A stretch of 64,000 nt of DNA from Rhea pennata. Lineage: Eukaryota; Chordata; Aves; Rheiformes; Rheidae. Positions 59,455 through 64,000 of the stretch are shown here, piece after piece. Positions within the stretch are counted from its first letter, which is position 1; every line of letters starts with the position of its first letter. The stretch is taken from assembly GCF_028389875.1 (NCBI RefSeq), contig NC_084670.1, positions 36,105,155 through 36,169,154 of the forward strand, given 5' to 3'. A program made the position numbers and the translations under genes. Below the pieces are notes generated by a model. That model was not told the origin of the DNA. It did not search any database and saw only the letters and a list, made by a program, of their open reading frames with translations.

Positions 59455-60474
59455 GGTCACCAGAAGAAGATGAAAACCGAAAGGCGGCAGATGGCAAAGA
59501 CCCTCCAAAGCAGTATAGCCTTCGACCAAGGCAATCTGCCATATGCTATCGAGAGCCACTGGAATGTAGGTTATGGGCACAGTTTCTCTGCAGGGCTGAT
59601 TTCTTGTGTGTAGGGGGACAGAAGTTCTTGAAGGAAACTGTATAGGCACCAGGAATGATATCTTAGGTACTGTAATTACAGGGTCATCAGAAGAAGACGA
59701 AAATCAAGAAGAGGCAGATGGCAAAGACCCTCCGAAGCAGCGTAGCCTTCGACCAAGGCAAACTGGCATATGCTGTCGAGAGCCACTGGAATGTAGGTTA
59801 TGGGCAGTTTCTCTGCAGGGCTGATTTCTTGTGCATAGGGGGGACAGAAGTTCTTGAAGGAAACTGTATAGGCACCAGGAATGATATCTTAGATATTGTA
59901 ATTACAGGGTCACCAGAAGAAGATGAAAACCGAAAGGCGGCAGATGGCAAAGACCCTCCAAAGCAGTATAGCCTTCGACGAAGGCAAACTGCCATATGCT
60001 ATCGAGAGCCACTGGAATGTAGGTTATGGGCACAGTTTCTCTGCAGGGCTGATTTCTTGTGCATAGAGGGGAGAGACGTTCTTGAAGGATACCATATAGG
60101 CATCAGGAATGATATCTTAGGTACTGTAATTACAGGGTCAATAGAAGAAGATGAAAATCAAGAAGAGGCAGATGGCAAAGACCCTCCGAAGCAGCGTAGC
60201 CTTCGACCAAGGCAAACTGGCATATGCTATCGAGAGCCACTGGAATGTAGGTTATGGGCACAGTTTCTCTGCAGGGCTGATTTCTTGTGCATAGAGGGGA
60301 CAGAAGTTCTTGAAGGATACCGTATAGGCACCAGGAATGATATCTTAGGTACTGTAATTGCAGGGTCATCAGAAGAAGATGAAAACCAAAAGGAGGCAGT
60401 TAGCAAAGACCCTCCGAAGCAGCGTAGCCTTCGACCAAGGCAAACCGTCATATGCTCTCGAGAACGATTGGAAT
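59455..60474 (+). CDS. ATAD2-like tandemly amplified exon array (5 copies)
   Basis: Five exons of exactly 111 bp: 59455-59565, 59682-59792, 59908-60018, 60136-60246, 60364-60474. Unit spacing is 227, 226, 228 and 228 bp. Each follows a TGTAATT(A/G)CAG-type acceptor (weak pyrimidine tract) and ends at GAAT|GTAGGT (GATTGGAAT in the last). All are phase 1-1, so any number can be spliced in frame. Each encodes an acidic stretch ('EEDEN...DGKDPPKQ') and 'SLRPRQ..ICYREPLE', matching the ATAD2 acidic/LRQR region just before the AAA+ domains. Copies alternate between two variants ('NRKAADGKDPPKQYS' and 'NQEEADGKDPPKQRS'). Use of several copies in one mRNA is inference. Confidence 0.85.
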
Positions 60475-60600
60475 GTAGGTTATAGGCACAGTGTCTCTGC
60501 AGGGCTGATTTTCTGCATTTAAGGGGGATATCAGTTCTTGAATGACAGTGTAGATGTGTGCACACAAATAAGAAATGTTATCTAGGTTCTGGAAGTACAG

Positions 60601-60711
60601 GGTTGTCCAAAGGGGGTGAACACCCAGAAGGCGAAAGTGGCGAGGATACTCGGAAGCAGCATAACCTTCACCCAAGCAAAACCGTGGTGCAGGATCAAGC
60701 TGCACTGCAAA
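60601..60711 (+). CDS. ATAD2-like diverged sixth repeat exon
   Basis: Again 111 bp and open, phase 1-1, but clearly diverged: 'EGESGEDTRKQHNLHPSKTVVQD'. The following sequence also resembles the repeat-unit intron, so it is a full old unit. The donor is GTGCGA, weaker than in the other copies; it may be skipped. Confidence 0.6.
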
Positions 60712-61289
60712 GTGCGATATTCACAGAGCCTCTCTGAAGGGCCAGTTTCTTGTGTATAGGTGGGGCATAATTTTGTGAACAAAAATCTATACACCTGCGC
60801 ACCACGGTTATTTCAATTCCTTGCCTTCATTCTGCAAGTAAAAACCCCCACGGTTTTTCGTAGATGCCTGGTTAGAACTCAGTTTCTTCCTCTACTTGTT
60901 GTTTACAGCTTGCAGTACCTTCTTGGGGTTTCACTGCTCTGCTCTTATCAAGGTTTCACAGAATAAGCTTTGCTCTTTCTGTAGCTGAACTTCCCAAGTT
61001 TAAAAGAAAGATGTCCACGCAGAAGTAAAACAAATGACCTGTGTGTCCTCAAAAGCATAGTAGCAGAGCCCGCTTGCTTTTTGTGCTCTGTTCTGACTTT
61101 CAGTTCTCCTTCAGAAGCAGGTGTGCATTTAGTTCACTTGCCCTGTGCCTTGGTAAAAAACACTGAGAACTTTCCTCTGGTCTGGAGTTCAAGATGGTGA
61201 ATCCCATCCCACTTCCTGCCTTGTTGACGAACCAGCTGTACCTGAAAAGCATGTGATGTGCAATATTCTTGTAAATGTTTTGCTTTCAG

Positions 61290-61401
61290 CGGAGTTGGGA
61301 GAAGCTAAGACATTTTGTTCAGGGCCGTCTTCTTCTCCCACACAAGGAGCTACGTCTACATGTGCTCGGTCACAAAGCCCTGTCGGCAAAAGACCAAACA
61401 G
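61290..61401 (+). CDS. ATAD2-like exon (linker after acidic region)
   Basis: A 112-bp exon with acceptor TTTTGCTTTCAG and donor GTTGGT, phase 1 in, 2 out. It reads '...AKTFCSGPSSSPTQG...SPVGKRPN', collinear with the Ser/Pro/Arg-rich ATAD2 segment between the LRxR motif and the AAA+ domain. Its phases join the repeat array to the exon at 62,919. About 50 residues that follow in ATAD2 (a Ser-rich and Arg-rich part) are not seen between these exons. Confidence 0.6.
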
Positions 61402-61659
61402 GTTGGTGGGCGTACAGCTAGTGACAGCTCTTGTTTATCGGCAGTGGTGTCACTCCCAGCACCGAGTAATGGAACAACCGTAACCCTTGTAACCGTGCCA
61501 GTCCGACCTCAGTGTCGAGGCGGCAAGATTTTTTTCTTTGGGAGAGGTGATCCTCAGCCTTAGAGAGACTTCCACTAGCCAGCAGTTTTCAGGAAGGCAT
61601 GCTTTGGGGGCCAGTGATGAGACGATTCTGGAGGGAGTGGCTGAGATTCTGCAGCTGAA

Positions 61660-61752
61660 ATCATAGAATCACAGAATCAGTAATGTTGGAAGGGCCCTCC
61701 AGAGATCATCTAGTCCAACCTCCCCGCTCAGCAGGTCACCTAGAGCATGTAA
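61660..61752 (-). mobile_element. CR1 LINE 3'-end fragment
   Basis: The plus strand shows 'AATCATAGAATCACAGAATC', then 'GGAAGGGCCCTCCAGAGATC' and 'CTAGTCCAACCTCCCCGCTC', the reverse complement of the CR1 3' end with its short terminal repeats. Very short, intronic in the ATAD2-like gene. Confidence 0.9.
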
Positions 61753-62918
61753 CCCTTGTGTTCTGCACTTGAAGCCAGAATCCCCTTCCAGAAACCGTCA
61801 CTAGACGATTTCATTGTGAAGTACAGAAATGATTTTCTTGACGCATGTAGGCAACTTACTTAGAGGGAGAGTCTGTGGATAAATGTTCATGTATTTTTAG
61901 TTGCTTCTGGCACACGATTCAAAGTAGCTTCATTTCATTCAACGTACAAGTGGAGGTGAGTTCTTGTTCCTATGGGAAATTCCACACAGCTGTGTTCTGC
62001 TTAGTGTAAATGAAGATGTTGGGAGCAATTGTGATTGTAAAGACAGCGCTGGCTATGACGCTCCGTATTCCCATGGTCCGTAGGGCATTAAATCGTCTGT
62101 ATTTGTATCCAGTTTTGAATGCTGCCCGTTGTGTAGTCTGCACTGATTTTAAAGAAGACTGAGAACTTATGTCTAGATAGTCTTTTCCGTCGGCAGGCTG
62201 CTTGACGCAGGCGGTCCAGCCTGCTGAAAGCTCTGCATTTGCTTTCCAAGCTCTGCGTGACGCTGCGTGGTCTGCCTATGGCAGGGGGCAGAAGTCTACG
62301 GGAAGCAAAGGCAGGTGTGCTGGCCACTCATGCTGGCCATTCCTTGTGCGGCTGCTTTGGGCAGCAGCTTTGAACATTAAGTGCAGAGGAAAGCAGGGGG
62401 CATAAGGGGGGCACTCCTAGACTATGGTGACTTTGCACTGCTCTGGCAAGCCATATGAAAATAAATCAGACTTGTTAGAAGCACTGTGGTGGGGGTTTTT
62501 CAGTCACTCAACTCCTGACACGTCTTTCCTCTTGGAAATGAAATCACTAGTTCTGCCTGGAAGCGTTCCGAAACAAGGAAGCTTCCCAACCAAGTGTTCA
62601 TGGCCCTATTGCTGACAAAGGCTCTTTGGATTCCGTGAGCAGCTAGAGCACGGAGAATGACGGCTATTGCTGGGTCTGAGCACTTAGGGATGTAAAAATG
62701 ATCACTCAGCTAGTCTAATGCCACACAGGCCCACCCGTCTTTCTTTACTCTTGGCTATTGAAGACAAATCAATTCCCATGACTATTTTACTTTCTGGGAA
62801 GTTTATGCAAGTTTGTAAGTGCTCCTGCCCTCCCTTGCCAACATGAAAGAAACCAGAATCCCTCCAGCTGCATGTTCATTCAGAAGGCGCCTTTCCCTTT
62901 CTCCTTCATTCACACCAG

Positions 62919-63030
62919 GTGTCTTCCCCAGAACTCTGGGGGAAAGGGATTTGAGAGAAATGGCAAGGATCCAAAGAAAACTGGAACAGATGTGGCTGAT
63001 CCAGTCGATCCAGTGCAAATAGATGGCTCA
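62919..63030 (+). CDS. ATAD2-like exon (before first AAA+ domain)
   Basis: A 112-bp exon with a strong acceptor (CTTTCTCCTTCATTCACACCAG) and a GTAAGT donor, phase 2 in, 0 out. It encodes 'RCLPQNSGGKGFE' ... 'ADPVDPVQIDGS', matching the ATAD2/ATAD2B segment that leads into the AAA+ module. The family segment is well conserved in vertebrates; this copy carries several changes. Confidence 0.85.
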
Positions 63031-63257
63031 GTAAGTATTTGTCACTTATGGCTTTGGTGGGGACTTTTCCAGGGCTGATGAAATCTTTGCGTGCTGGGCT
63101 GTCTATGGCTGCCTCGGGTCACAGTTTTCTCTGAAGGAACTTCAAAGCTGTCCTCAGCATCTCCTTTCTGCTGGCAGATGACAATTTCTGATGAAGCCTT
63201 TCCTCGGGGGCAGCTTTCTCTAACCTACGAACTGTGTTCTGTTGAATTTCTCTTCAG

Positions 63258-63373
63258 GTGCGGTTTGATGGCGTGGGGGGTCTCTCTGACCACATTTCAG
63301 CTTTGAAAGAGATGGTCATTTTCCCGTTACTTTATCCGGAGTTCTTTGAGAGATTCAAACTGCGACCCCCAAG
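63258..63373 (+). CDS. ATAD2-like exon, start of first AAA+ ATPase domain
   Basis: A 116-bp exon with acceptor TTTCTCTTCAG and donor GTAACG, phase 0 in, 2 out. It encodes 'VRFDGVGGLSDHISALKEM' and 'FPLLYPEFFERFKLRPPR', the N-terminal hallmark of the ATAD2/ATAD2B AAA1 domain. The next exon, outside the window, should carry Walker A. ATAD2 proteins are nuclear AAA+ ATPases with a bromodomain that binds acetylated histones and assist chromatin turnover. Whether this diverged copy is active cannot be judged from here. Confidence 0.93.
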
Positions 63374-64000
63374 GTAACGGAAGGCGCATTAGAAGTGCAT
63401 AAGCTAACGCCGCCGTGCTCAGAAGAATAGGAACCCGAGGTGTCCGTACAGCTGGGTGCTTGAAAAGTTGTGGTCACCCCTGCTGAGATTTTGCAGGGGT
63501 GTTAAGAAGTGATGTCTTCAAAATGGAACAAATCCGGACTGTATTAGGCAGACTCCATCTGCAGGCAATGCCTTGCCATAGTTAAAGGCTTGGTGGCTGC
63601 TCTCTTACAATGAGAATCAGTCCTGTAAGCCTTAGGACTTCCAACTGAAACGTTGCTGCGCCTGTGATGCTTAGACTAAAATAAAAATAGTCTGCTTCTT
63701 ACATAGTTATATTGGTTCTGTGCTGTGAGATGCAATCACTCACAGAGAGCTTACTGTTGGGGTGCGTTCTTTTTAACATGAATGTGTTCTTCTCTTTGGG
63801 AGGAGGGGTAGTGTTCATTGATTTAATGGCTAAGAGAAGGCTGTTAGTGTCAAGTCTTGCCTCTTGTGAGAGCTTGCACCTGTTTTGACTTTTCTGCCAC
63901 TTGAGCTCTGCCTGCTGCTACTCCTGGAAGTACTGGAAGTGTTTTAGTTAGGAGGAAAGGCTTGTTTGCTTTAGGGGTGGGGCTTGTAGTAGGCACTTTT
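63374..64000 (+). other. ATAD2-like intron, runs off window
   Basis: No further exon is visible before the window ends. A Walker A-coding exon is expected beyond position 64,000. Confidence 0.5.

Overview
The window is vertebrate, almost certainly bird, nuclear DNA. Evidence: CR1 retroposon fragments, several degenerate avian-style endogenous retroviruses (ERVs), exon-intron genes with GT-AG splice sites, GC-rich CpG islands, and two recognisable vertebrate gene families. The species and chromosome cannot be told from the sequence. Combinations such as amplified MROH genes, ERV-rich DNA and a large palindrome are typical of repeat-rich avian chromosomes (W, Z ends or microchromosomes), but that is inference.

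Layout. 1-2.9 kb: rearranged gammaretrovirus-like provirus on the minus strand (LTR, gag, deleted pol). 4.26-8.59 kb: a compact minus-strand gene of the maestro heat-like repeat (MROH) family. I can place 13 phase-compatible exons, a start, a stop and a poly(A) signal, giving 519 codons. 8.9-20.1 kb: non-genic, with a duplicated repeat, CR1 pieces, a solo LTR with perfect 6-bp target duplications and microsatellites. 20.17-56.35 kb: a giant inverted repeat (left arm 20,172-34,702; right arm 41,068-56,350) around a 6.4-kb spacer that carries a strong CpG island (about 37.88-39.56 kb).

Each arm holds, from outside inward: a GC-rich minisatellite block; a pol fragment between two direct repeats; a gag-pol ERV interrupted by a nested LTR; a host-like cassette with candidate exons and a poly(A) signal; and an inner ERV with duplicated LTR/primer-site segments. 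The arms are nearly identical in the middle and diverge outward. The right arm keeps about 1.08 kb of ERV gag that the left arm lacks.

57.5-64 kb: the middle of a plus-strand ATAD2/ATAD2B-like gene (AAA+ ATPase, bromodomain family). It runs off the window just before the Walker A region. Its acidic 'LRxR' exon is tandemly amplified: five near-identical 111-bp phase 1-1 exons in units of about 227 bp, plus a diverged sixth copy and an upstream frame-shifted 96-bp relative. This exon array and the palindrome are the two most unusual structures here.
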